This document shows positions 27,711-34,895 of a DNA stretch of 64,000 bases, in pieces. The stretch covers positions 186,001 through 250,000 of the forward strand of contig NZ_JARHUD010000001.1 in NCBI RefSeq assembly GCF_029222965.1, read 5' to 3'. Under the pieces are notes generated by a model. That model was given only the letters and a program-made list of their open reading frames with translations. It did not search any database and was not told the origin of the DNA. A program made the translations under genes and the position numbers. Source of the DNA: Aquibaculum arenosum. GTDB lineage: Bacteria; Pseudomonadota; Alphaproteobacteria; Kiloniellales; DSM-21159. The stretch's first letter is position 1; every line of letters begins with the position of its first letter.

Positions 27711-27723
27711 AAAGGGAGGTGTG

Positions 27724-28236
27724 ATGCCCCGTCAGGCGGAGCAAAGGTGGGGACCGGGTTGGTTTCGCCGGCTCTGCGTTCATTTCCCGCTCTTCTATGT
27801 GCTCTGGCTGCTGCTCTCCGGCGGCCGGGCGGATTTCTTCATCCCGGGCGTTGTCGCTGCATTGGCCGCGGCAAGCGTCAGCCTCACCATCTGGAAACGC
27901 GGCGGGCGCCGCCTGCGGCTTCTCGCTCTGCCGCGCTACCTCCTGCATTTCATCTGGCGCTCCTTCGACGGCGGCGTGGATGTGGCCTGGCGGGTGTTTC
28001 ACCCGCGCCTGCCGGTCTCTCCGGAGTTCCTGCACTATCGCTGCCGAATTTCCGAGGAAACCCAGCGGGTGTTGTTCTGTGACAGCCTCAGCTTGATGCC
28101 CGGTACGCTGGGCGCGCGCCTGGAAGCCGGTGATGCCTTGATCCATCTCCTGAGCCGCGCTGGCGGGGAACAACGGCAGATCGCGCGGGAAGAGGAGGCG
28201 TTTGCCCGCCTGTTCACGCGGGAGCCGTCGCGATGA
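27724..28236 (+). CDS. mrpE: Mrp-type cation/proton antiporter subunit E
   Basis: 170 residues, MnhE/MrpE/MbhA family. Two or three N-terminal hydrophobic segments (HFPLFYVLWLLLSG, FFIPGVVAALAAASVSL) are followed by a soluble domain with LRLLALPRYLLHFIWRSFDGGVDVAWRVFHP and SDSLSLMPGTLGA-like CDSLSLMPGTLGARLE, the family signature. ATG 27724 is preferred over GTG 27721 because GGGAGG ends at 27719. It is the first gene of a nine-gene operon whose members mostly overlap by four bases. Confidence 0.92.
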   Translation: MPRQAEQRWGPGWFRRLCVHFPLFYVLWLLLSGGRADFFIPGVVAALAAASVSLTIWKRGGRRLRLLALPRYLLHFIWRSFDGGVDVAWRVFHPRLPVSPEFLHYRCRISEETQRVLFCDSLSLMPGTLGARLEAGDALIHLLSRAGGEQRQIAREEEAFARLFTREPSR

Positions 28237-28514
28237 CAGACTTCTACCTCGCCGTGGCTGCTTTCCTGCTGCTCACCATTCTGCTGGGCCTCTGGCGCGT
28301 GCTTCGTGGGCCGGCACCGGCAGATCGCATGATGGCCGCGCAGCTTTTTGGCACCACCGGTCTGGCAACGGTGCTCCTCCTCGGCGCGGCCAGCGACCAG
28401 GGGGCCGCCGTCGACATCGCGCTCACCTTCGCCCTGCTCGCGGCACTCAGCAGCGTTGCCTTCGTGCGCTGCGCTCGGCGCATTCCGCCGGCCGAACGGA
28501 AACGGCGGCCATGA
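28233..28514 (+). CDS. mrpF: Mrp-type antiporter subunit F
   Basis: 93 residues with three TM segments, MnhF/MrpF family. LAVAAFLLLTILLGLWRVLRGPAPADRMMAAQLFG carries the family core, including the conserved GPxxxDR turn, followed by two further helices (LATVLLLGAA, DIALTFALLAALSSVAFVRC). It starts within the mrpE stop codon (ATGA) and overlaps the next gene the same way. A small subunit of the membrane complex. Confidence 0.93.
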   Translation: MTDFYLAVAAFLLLTILLGLWRVLRGPAPADRMMAAQLFGTTGLATVLLLGAASDQGAAVDIALTFALLAALSSVAFVRCARRIPPAERKRRP

Positions 28515-28804
28515 TCAACGTTGCCTCCATCGCGCTGATCCTGGTCGGGGCGCTATTCTTTCTTGCTGGCACTTTGGGGCTGCTGCGCCTGCCCGATGTC
28601 TTCTCCCGCCTGCATGCCCTGACCAAGGCCGACAACCTGGGCCTGGGGTTGGTGGTTGTGGGGCTGGCGCTTCAGGCCAGCGACGTCCTGCAAGCGATCA
28701 AGCTGCTGCTGGTCTGGATCGTTGCCATGCTCGCCGCTGCCACGGCAGCACAGCTGGTGGCGCAGCACGCCCATGGTGACGAACGGCAGGGAGACTGGGA
28801 ATGA
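28511..28804 (+). CDS. mrpG: Mrp-type antiporter subunit G
   Basis: 97 residues, MnhG/MrpG family. Three TM helices with the family signature GLLRLPDVFSRLHALTKADNLGLGLV in the first loop. The frame is open far upstream (28202) but the ATGA overlap with mrpF and the family length fix the start at ATG 28511. It has a His-rich C-terminal end (VAQHAHGDE). Confidence 0.94.
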   Translation: MINVASIALILVGALFFLAGTLGLLRLPDVFSRLHALTKADNLGLGLVVVGLALQASDVLQAIKLLLVWIVAMLAAATAAQLVAQHAHGDERQGDWE

Positions 28805-29076
28805 GCCTGGCAGAAGCTGTTTTCGATGGCCTGCTTGTTCTACTGCTGCTTGGCGTGGCGACGCTCGCCTTCTGGCATCGGCGGATCTTTGCCTCTGCGG
28901 TCTTCTTCATCGTATTCGGACTGCTCCTGGCCCTGGCCTGGCTGCGGCTGTCGGCACCGGACATTGCTCTGGCGGAAGCGGCGGTTGGGGCCGGAGTCAC
29001 CGGCGCGCTGGTGATCGCCACGCTGTCTCGGCTGTCCGCCCAGCCGCCGAAGTCACGCAAGTCCAAGGAGGACTGA
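28801..29076 (+). CDS. DUF4040 subunit (MbhD-like, equivalent to part of the MrpA C-terminus)
   Basis: 91 residues with three TM segments. FFIVFGLLLALAWLRLSAPDIALAEAAVGAGVTGAL is the DUF4040 signature found in MbhD of membrane-bound hydrogenases and in the C-terminal part of full-length MrpA. The Asp and Glu in APDIALAEA line the proposed cation path in structures of this fold. Here it is a separate gene, as in archaeal Mbh/Mbs operons, rather than fused to a large MrpA. ATGA overlap with mrpG. Confidence 0.88.
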   Translation: MSLAEAVFDGLLVLLLLGVATLAFWHRRIFASAVFFIVFGLLLALAWLRLSAPDIALAEAAVGAGVTGALVIATLSRLSAQPPKSRKSKED

Positions 29077-29080
29077 CGCG

Positions 29081-29800
29081 GTGTTCGGCATCATCGATGA
29101 GCGGGAGCAGCCCTTCGGCCTGAGTGCCACCTTGTTGGCGCTGGGCGCTCTGGTGGCCTTTGTCGGCCTGGCCTATGTCGCCGTCACCCTTGCCGGGGAG
29201 GCGACCGGTCTCGGTGAGCCGGTGCGCGCCGCCCTGCCGCGCAGTGGCCTCGACAACCCGGTCAACGCCGTGCTGATCAACTTCCGCGCCTTTGACACCC
29301 TCTTGGAGAAGGCGGTGCTGCTGCTGGCGCTGGTGGGGCTCTGGGGCTTGATGCCAGAGGCGCCTTGGTCGGTCCCCAGTGGCAACTTCCTGACACCGGG
29401 CGCGGCTGAACCGCAGTTGCTGCTGCTGCTGAAGGCTCTGGCGCCGCTGGTGCTGCTCTCGGCCTTCTACCTCTTCTGGCTCGGCGCAGAAGAGGCCGGC
29501 GGCGCCTTTCAGGCCGGGACGATCCTGAGCGCCGTCACGATCCTGCTGGTGCTGGGCAAGGTCCTGCCGGCACCGCCCCATGGTGCGGCCTGGCTGCGCG
29601 CGGTGGCTGCGGCCGGCTTCCTGCTCTTCGCCGGGGTCGGTTTGGCGGTGGGGCTGGGCAATGGCGTTTTCCTCGACTATCCCGAGGCTCTGGCCAAGCC
29701 GCTGATCCTGATCATCGAGGCGGGCATCGCCCTGTCCGTGGCGGTGCTCCTGTTTCTGCTGGCCAGCGGGCTGCCGCGGGAGAAGGGTGAGCGGCAATGA
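29081..29800 (+). CDS. mrpB: MrpB-type subunit with extra N-terminal domain (MbhE plus MbhF-like)
   Basis: 239 residues and five to seven TM segments, starting at GTG 29081 with AAGGAGG (29065-29071) nine bases upstream. The N-terminal part holds LDNPVNAVLINFRAFDTLLEKAVLLLALVGL, the MbhE/MrpA-end signature (NxVLxxFRxFDTLxE). The C-terminal part (residues about 110-235, GGAFQAGTILSAVTILLVL) is the MnhB domain. Full-length MrpB is about 140 residues, so this is a fusion of two subunits that are separate in archaeal Mbh. It is the only junction in this part of the operon without an ATGA overlap at its 5' side. Confidence 0.88.
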   Translation: MFGIIDEREQPFGLSATLLALGALVAFVGLAYVAVTLAGEATGLGEPVRAALPRSGLDNPVNAVLINFRAFDTLLEKAVLLLALVGLWGLMPEAPWSVPSGNFLTPGAAEPQLLLLLKALAPLVLLSAFYLFWLGAEEAGGAFQAGTILSAVTILLVLGKVLPAPPHGAAWLRAVAAAGFLLFAGVGLAVGLGNGVFLDYPEALAKPLILIIEAGIALSVAVLLFLLASGLPREKGERQ

Positions 29801-30123
29801 CACAGAGCCTGCTGTTTGCCCTGGGGGGGCTGGCGCTTTTCCTGCTCGCGCTGCACGCCTTTCTCACCCGCAGGCACTTGGTACGACGGGTCATTGCGCT
29901 CAACGTCATGGCCGGCGGTATCTTCCTCTTCTTCGGCGCCATGGCAGCCCGCGGCGAAGCCACCGATCCCGTGCCCCAGGCCCTGGTGATCACTGGCATC
30001 GTCGTCTCGTTGGCGACCACGGCCCTGGCCCTGGCCCTGACGCTTCGGCTCTATCGGGCCACCGGCTGCATCGAGCTGGAAGCCGCCGCGGCGGCTGCCG
30101 AGCGCGAACAGAAGCAGGGCTGA
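29797..30123 (+). CDS. mrpC: Mrp-type antiporter subunit C
   Basis: 108 residues, NuoK-like, three TM helices. HLVRRVIALNVMAGGIFLFFGAMA and DPVPQALVITGIVVSLATTALALAL are the MnhC/MrpC signature (DPxPQALVLTxIVI). It overlaps mrpB by four bases. The C-terminal tail is Ala/Glu-rich and cytoplasmic. Confidence 0.94.
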   Translation: MTQSLLFALGGLALFLLALHAFLTRRHLVRRVIALNVMAGGIFLFFGAMAARGEATDPVPQALVITGIVVSLATTALALALTLRLYRATGCIELEAAAAAAEREQKQG

Positions 30124-30129
30124 AGCTGG

Positions 30130-31614
30130 ATGGCCGCGGGCGTCCTGCTGCAACCAGGCTTGCTGCTGCCGCTGCTGGTAGTCCTGCCTGCTGGGCTTGC
30201 GGCCATCCTGCTGCTGCCGGGCGCAGCCCTGCTCCGGGTGGTTCCGTCCCTGGCGGTTGCACTGCAGGCGGTGCTGTTGCTGGCCCTTGGGCAAGCTATT
30301 GGCCACGAACAGAGACTCTTGGTCTGGCTGGGCGGTTGGGATGCGCCTCTGGGCATCGGCCTGCGCGCCGACGGTCTGGCGTTGGCCTTCATGCTCATGA
30401 CGACGGCGGTCATGGCGGCCGTGCTGCTCCATCAGTGGCGCGCGTACAGCTCGGGCCGCGAGGGCCGGATCTTCTGGGCTCTGTTGTTGTTTCTCTGGTC
30501 CGGTCTCAACACCGTCTATCTCTCCCACGACCTCTTCAATCTTTATGTAGCGTTGGAGATCGCCGGCCTCGGCGGCGTGGCCCTGGTGGCGCTCTCGGGG
30601 GCGACTACGGCGCTTGTCGCGCAGATGCGCTACCTGCTGCTCGCCACGATGGGGTCGCTGTTCTACCTGCTTGGCGTGGCCCTGATCTACGCGGCACTGG
30701 GGGTGTTGGACCTGACGCTGGTGGCCGAAGGCGCGACGGCCGCGCCGGTCATGCTGGCAGCCTTGGCGCTTATCACCCTGGGATTGCTGCTCAAGGCGGC
30801 CATCTGGCCCCTGCATCTCTGGCTGCCACCGGCGCATTCCAGCGCCTTGCCCCCGATCAGTGCGGTGCTCTCGGCGCTGGCGGTCAAGGCACCGCTCTAT
30901 CTGCTGCTGCGCCTCTGGTTCGAGGTCTTCCCCAATGTGCCCGGACCCAGCGCGTGGACGCTGCTGGGAGTGCTCGGCGCCGTGGCCGTGCTCTGGGGCT
31001 CGTTCTTGGCGCTGCGGCAGGAGCGGCTGAAGCTGATGATCGCCTACTCCACGGTGGCGCAGCTTGGTTATCTCCTGTTCGTCTTTCCGCTGGCTCAAGC
31101 TGGCGGCGGATGGGGCGGGCGAGCCTGGAGTGGCGCGCTATTGCATCTGCTGTCCCACGGCATCGCCAAGGCGGCGATGTTCCTGGCTGCTGGAGCCCTA
31201 GTGCTTCGCCTGGGCAGTGACCAGCGCGAGGCCATGTCAGGCGCAAGCCGGCTGGCGCCGGTGCCGCTCTTTGCGCTCGCTTTGGCGGGCTTGTCCATCA
31301 TGGCGCTGCCGCCCAGCGGCGGCTTCCTCGCCAAGTGGCTGCTTTTGAGCGCCGCGCTGGAAGCGCGAAGTTGGTGGCAGGTTGCGGTGCTGCTGGTGGG
31401 CGGTCTGCTGGCGGCCGGCTATCTGTTGCGCTTCATCCTGCCGGCCTTTCGTCCGCCGGCGGAAGAAGCACAGCCCGAACGCGGTGGCAGCGGCTTTCAA
31501 AGCGCCGCCGCCATGAGCCTTGCCTGCCTCTCGCTGCTGCTTGGTCTGGCGGCGCAGCCCCTGATCGAGTTGCTGAGCCTCAGCTATCCAGGCGCAGGGG
31601 AGATCTCGCCATGA
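30130..31614 (+). CDS. mrpD: Proton-conducting antiporter subunit D, first copy
   Basis: 494 residues and about 14 TM helices, related to NuoM/N and MrpD. The key pumping residues are all present: Glu143 in the TM5 segment LYVALEIAGLG, Lys in LLLKAAIWPLHLWLPPAHS (TM7), Lys in ALAVKAPLYLL (TM8) and Lys in GGFLAKWLLL (TM12). KLMIAYSTVAQLGYLLF and SHGIAKAAMFLAAG are family motifs. It is the first of three such subunits in tandem. Confidence 0.92.
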   Translation: MAAGVLLQPGLLLPLLVVLPAGLAAILLLPGAALLRVVPSLAVALQAVLLLALGQAIGHEQRLLVWLGGWDAPLGIGLRADGLALAFMLMTTAVMAAVLLHQWRAYSSGREGRIFWALLLFLWSGLNTVYLSHDLFNLYVALEIAGLGGVALVALSGATTALVAQMRYLLLATMGSLFYLLGVALIYAALGVLDLTLVAEGATAAPVMLAALALITLGLLLKAAIWPLHLWLPPAHSSALPPISAVLSALAVKAPLYLLLRLWFEVFPNVPGPSAWTLLGVLGAVAVLWGSFLALRQERLKLMIAYSTVAQLGYLLFVFPLAQAGGGWGGRAWSGALLHLLSHGIAKAAMFLAAGALVLRLGSDQREAMSGASRLAPVPLFALALAGLSIMALPPSGGFLAKWLLLSAALEARSWWQVAVLLVGGLLAAGYLLRFILPAFRPPAEEAQPERGGSGFQSAAAMSLACLSLLLGLAAQPLIELLSLSYPGAGEISP

Positions 31615-33125
31615 CCCCGCTCCTGCTCCTGCCCGGCTGGGGCTACCCTCTGCTGCTGCTCGCCTGCTCACTGGTGCCGGCTGTGACCATCTTCCTGCTC
31701 CCGCGTGATGCACAACGCCTGCGGAACCTGGTGAACCTGGGCGGCGCGGGATTGAAGCTGCTCGTCGTGATGGCGATGCTTTGGGGCGTCTATCAGGGGC
31801 AGAGTTATAGCTTCGCTCTGCCGCTCGGCGCCGGCCTCGAATTGCTTCTCCACATCGACGCGCTCGCGCTTCTCTTCATCACGCTGTCCGCCCTGCTTTG
31901 GTTCGTGACCACGATCTACGCCATCGCCTACCTGCAGGACGACGGCGAGCAGCGGCGCTTCTTCGGCTTCTTCAGCCTCTGTGTCGCCTCGACGGTCGGC
32001 ATCGCGCTGTCGGGCAACCTTTTCACCTTCTTCATCTTCTATGAGCTGCTGACCCTCTCGACCCTGCCGCTGGTGGCGCACCAGGGCGATGACAAGTCGC
32101 TGGCCGCAGGGCGCACCTATCTGCGCTATACCCTGAGCGGCAGCGCCGTGCTGCTGCTCGGCATTCTCTGGTTGGAGGTGGCGGCGGGCAGCGGTAGCTT
32201 CCTGGAGCCGCCGTTGGGCATGGCCGTGCTGGCGCAGGAGTCGCCGATCACGCTTACCGTGATCTTCGCCCTCCTGATCGCCGGCCTGGGCGTGAAGGCT
32301 GCCATCATGCCGCTGCACGGCTGGCTGCCGGCAGCGATGGTCGCCCCGGCGCCTGTCAGCGCGCTGCTCCATGCGGTGGCTGTGGTCAAGGCGGGGGCCT
32401 TCGGCATCGTGCGCGTGGTCTTCGATGTCTACGGCATCGAACTGATGCAGGCGCTGCATCTCGGCCTGCCGCTCACCATCGTGGCCTCGGCCACGATCCT
32501 GCTGGGATCGCTCATCGCCCTGCGGCAGGAGGAGATCAAGCGGCGGCTGGCCTATTCGACGGTCAGCCAGGTGTCCTACATCGTGCTCGGCGCCTCGCTG
32601 CTTACGCCGCTCGGATTCATCGGCTGCCTGGCACATCTGGTGCACCAGGGCATCATGAAGATCACGCTCTTCTTCTGCGCCGGTATCTTCCAGAAGAAGC
32701 TGGGCATCCATCGCATCGACGAAATGGACGGGTTGGGCGCGCGCATGCCTTTGACCATGCTGGCCTTCAGCGCCGGAGCACTGGGCATGATCGGGCTGCC
32801 GCCCATGGCAGGGTTCATTTCCAAGTGGTACCTGGGGCTGGGCAGCCTGCAGGCCGGGCAGGGGTGGGTGATCCCTGTCTTGGTGGGCAGCAGCCTGTTG
32901 AACGCCGCCTACTTCCTGCCGCCGCTCTACCGCGCCTGGTTCCGGCCGGCGCGGGTGGACTGGCCCGAGCGGCCGGCGGGTCGCTGGGAGGCGCCGCTCT
33001 GGCTTATTCTGCCCGGGGTCTTCGCCGCCATGGCGGCGCTGGGTGCCGGCGTCTTCGCCGCTTTCCCGGTCAGCCCGCTGGAGTGGGCCCGCCTGATCGT
33101 CGCGCGGGAGTACACCCTGCCATGA
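31611..33125 (+). CDS. mrpD: Proton-conducting antiporter subunit D, second copy
   Basis: 504 residues, overlapping the first D gene by ATGA; an upstream open frame to 31335 is ignored for that reason. It has about 14 TM helices. Glu145 is present in the TM5 segment IFYELLTLS, and the pumping lysines in GLGVKAAIMPLHGWLPAAM, AVVKAGAFGIV and AGFISKWYL. KRRLAYSTVSQVSYIVLG and LVHQGIMKITLFFCAG match the antiporter/complex I core. It differs clearly from the first copy, so this is an old paralogue rather than a recent duplication. Confidence 0.92.
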   Translation: MTPLLLLPGWGYPLLLLACSLVPAVTIFLLPRDAQRLRNLVNLGGAGLKLLVVMAMLWGVYQGQSYSFALPLGAGLELLLHIDALALLFITLSALLWFVTTIYAIAYLQDDGEQRRFFGFFSLCVASTVGIALSGNLFTFFIFYELLTLSTLPLVAHQGDDKSLAAGRTYLRYTLSGSAVLLLGILWLEVAAGSGSFLEPPLGMAVLAQESPITLTVIFALLIAGLGVKAAIMPLHGWLPAAMVAPAPVSALLHAVAVVKAGAFGIVRVVFDVYGIELMQALHLGLPLTIVASATILLGSLIALRQEEIKRRLAYSTVSQVSYIVLGASLLTPLGFIGCLAHLVHQGIMKITLFFCAGIFQKKLGIHRIDEMDGLGARMPLTMLAFSAGALGMIGLPPMAGFISKWYLGLGSLQAGQGWVIPVLVGSSLLNAAYFLPPLYRAWFRPARVDWPERPAGRWEAPLWLILPGVFAAMAALGAGVFAAFPVSPLEWARLIVAREYTLP

Positions 33126-34870
33126 CCGCGCTTGCCGCCGTCAGCCTGGCGCTCACGCCGCTGCTGCCGTTGCTCATGGCGCTGGCGGTGGTGCCGCCGC
33201 GCAGTCGGGAGTGGGTGGCGCGCCTTCTGCCGCTGGCACCGCTGCCCGCCCTGGCGGCCGCCTTTCTGGTGCAGTCGGGCGGAGATCTGCTGCTGGAACC
33301 GGTCTTGCTCGGGCTGGACCTGGGTATCGATGGGCCGCGGCGCCTTTTGCTGGTCATGACCGCGCTGCTGTGGATGGCGGCCGGCTTGTATGGGCGCGGT
33401 TACATCCCGCGCGATGCGGCGCAGCACCGTTACAACGCCTTCTTTCTGGCTTCCATGGGCGGCAATCTGGGCCTCATCGTCGCGCTGGATGCGCCGGGCT
33501 TCTACCTCTTCTTCAGCCTGATGACGCTTTGCTCTTACATGCTCGTGGTCTTTGAGCGGGGGGAGCGGTCCTATCGGGCGGGGCGCGTCTATCTGGTGCT
33601 TTCGCTGATCGGCGAGATGGCGCTGCTCTGGGGACTGCTGCGCGCCGTCGCCGCGGCCGACAGCCTGATGATCGACGACATGCCGGTGGCACTGGCCGAG
33701 GGGGGAGCTCTCACGCCGCTGCTGCTGTTCTTTGGCTTTGCCATCAAGGCGGGGCAGTTCCCGCTGCACGTCTGGCTGCCGCTCGCCCACCCTGCGGCCC
33801 CGACCCCGGCATCGGCCGTCCTGTCCGGCGCGATGATCAAGGCCGGGCTGCTGGGTCTGCTGCTCTTCCTGCCGCTCGGCGAGGCAGCCTTCGCGCAGCC
33901 GGGGTTGCTGATGGCCGCGTTGGGCATGGTGACGGCCTTCTACGGCGTGCTGTTCGGCCTGCCGCAGCGCAACCCCAAGACCGTCCTGGCCTATTCCAGT
34001 CTCAGCCAGATGGGCGTGCTGATCTCGGCGCTGGGGGTGGTGCAAGCCTCACCCCAGGCCGCGCCGCTGCTGCTGCCGGCTGTGGTCTTCTATGCCCTGC
34101 ACCACGGTTTCTCCAAGGGCGCGCTCTTCCTGTCCGTGGGTGTGGTGCAGCAGGGTCGCACGGGGCGCCTCCTGGCCCTGAGCGTGGCGGCCGTGGCGGC
34201 TGTGGCGATTGCCGGCGCGCCGCTGACCGGCGGCAGCCTGGCAAAGCTGCTGGTCAAGGCGGGTGTGGAGGAAGCCCAGGGCACGGCCGCTTCCCTGGTG
34301 GCGCCCCTGCTCTCCTGGTCGGCGGTGGGCACGGCGCTCCTGATGCTGCGCTTCCTGGCGGCACTGGCGGCGGAGCCGCGCAAGCAGGGCGAGGAGAGCA
34401 AGGAGCCCCCCGGGGCAGGTTGGATCTTCTGGATACCTTTCGCCGGTACGGCAGCGCTGGCCCAACTCTTTGCCTGGAGTTTGGTGCTGGTCGAGGGCGC
34501 TGAAGTCGCGGAGAAGGCTGTCACTGCCTATGGCCTGTGGGAGAGCGCTTGGCCGTTGCTGCTGGCGCTGGTGCTGGCCGCAGTTTGGTTGCTTGCCGAG
34601 CGCCGTTTGAACCTGCCGAAGCCGGATGTGGCTGAAGGCGATCTGATTGCCTGGGTCCCCACCCTGGCGCAGGTGCGCGAGAGTGGGCATCGCCTCTACA
34701 TCACCCTTGCCCGCCCTTTGCGGCGCCGTCCCCAGCTTGTCACCGCCACCGGCCAGGGTCTGGCAGATGTCGTGCAGAAGTGGGAGCAGGCCCTGGTCCG
34801 CCCACAGGGACTGCCAATCACGCTGCTGCTGCTGTCAGGGCTCTTGCTGCTGGTGATCTTGGCATCCTAG
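33122..34870 (+). CDS. Antiporter D-like subunit, third copy, lacking the TM5 Glu
   Basis: 582 residues, starting in the stop of the second D gene (ATGA). It shares the NuoL/M/N fold: lysines appear in FAIKAGQFPLHVWLPLAHP (TM7), GAMIKAGLLGLLL (TM8) and GGSLAKLLVKAG (TM12). In the TM5 segment, where the other two copies read FYELLTL and ALEIAGL, it reads LFFSLMTL, so Ser132 (codon AGC at 33515) replaces the Glu considered essential for proton pumping. The C-terminus has an extension of about 80 residues ending in another TM helix. It may be a structural or one-way-coupled subunit. No T-rich terminator follows before the convergent Fic gene. Confidence 0.9.
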   Translation: MTALAAVSLALTPLLPLLMALAVVPPRSREWVARLLPLAPLPALAAAFLVQSGGDLLLEPVLLGLDLGIDGPRRLLLVMTALLWMAAGLYGRGYIPRDAAQHRYNAFFLASMGGNLGLIVALDAPGFYLFFSLMTLCSYMLVVFERGERSYRAGRVYLVLSLIGEMALLWGLLRAVAAADSLMIDDMPVALAEGGALTPLLLFFGFAIKAGQFPLHVWLPLAHPAAPTPASAVLSGAMIKAGLLGLLLFLPLGEAAFAQPGLLMAALGMVTAFYGVLFGLPQRNPKTVLAYSSLSQMGVLISALGVVQASPQAAPLLLPAVVFYALHHGFSKGALFLSVGVVQQGRTGRLLALSVAAVAAVAIAGAPLTGGSLAKLLVKAGVEEAQGTAASLVAPLLSWSAVGTALLMLRFLAALAAEPRKQGEESKEPPGAGWIFWIPFAGTAALAQLFAWSLVLVEGAEVAEKAVTAYGLWESAWPLLLALVLAAVWLLAERRLNLPKPDVAEGDLIAWVPTLAQVRESGHRLYITLARPLRRRPQLVTATGQGLADVVQKWEQALVRPQGLPITLLLLSGLLLLVILAS

Positions 34871-34895
34871 ACGTGAACAATAGCGTTCCGATCGG

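Noticed and set aside
29677-31098. A 473-codon minus-strand open frame across the mrp operon
   Set aside because: Gln/Arg/His-rich shadow of three real antiporter genes; no family resemblance.
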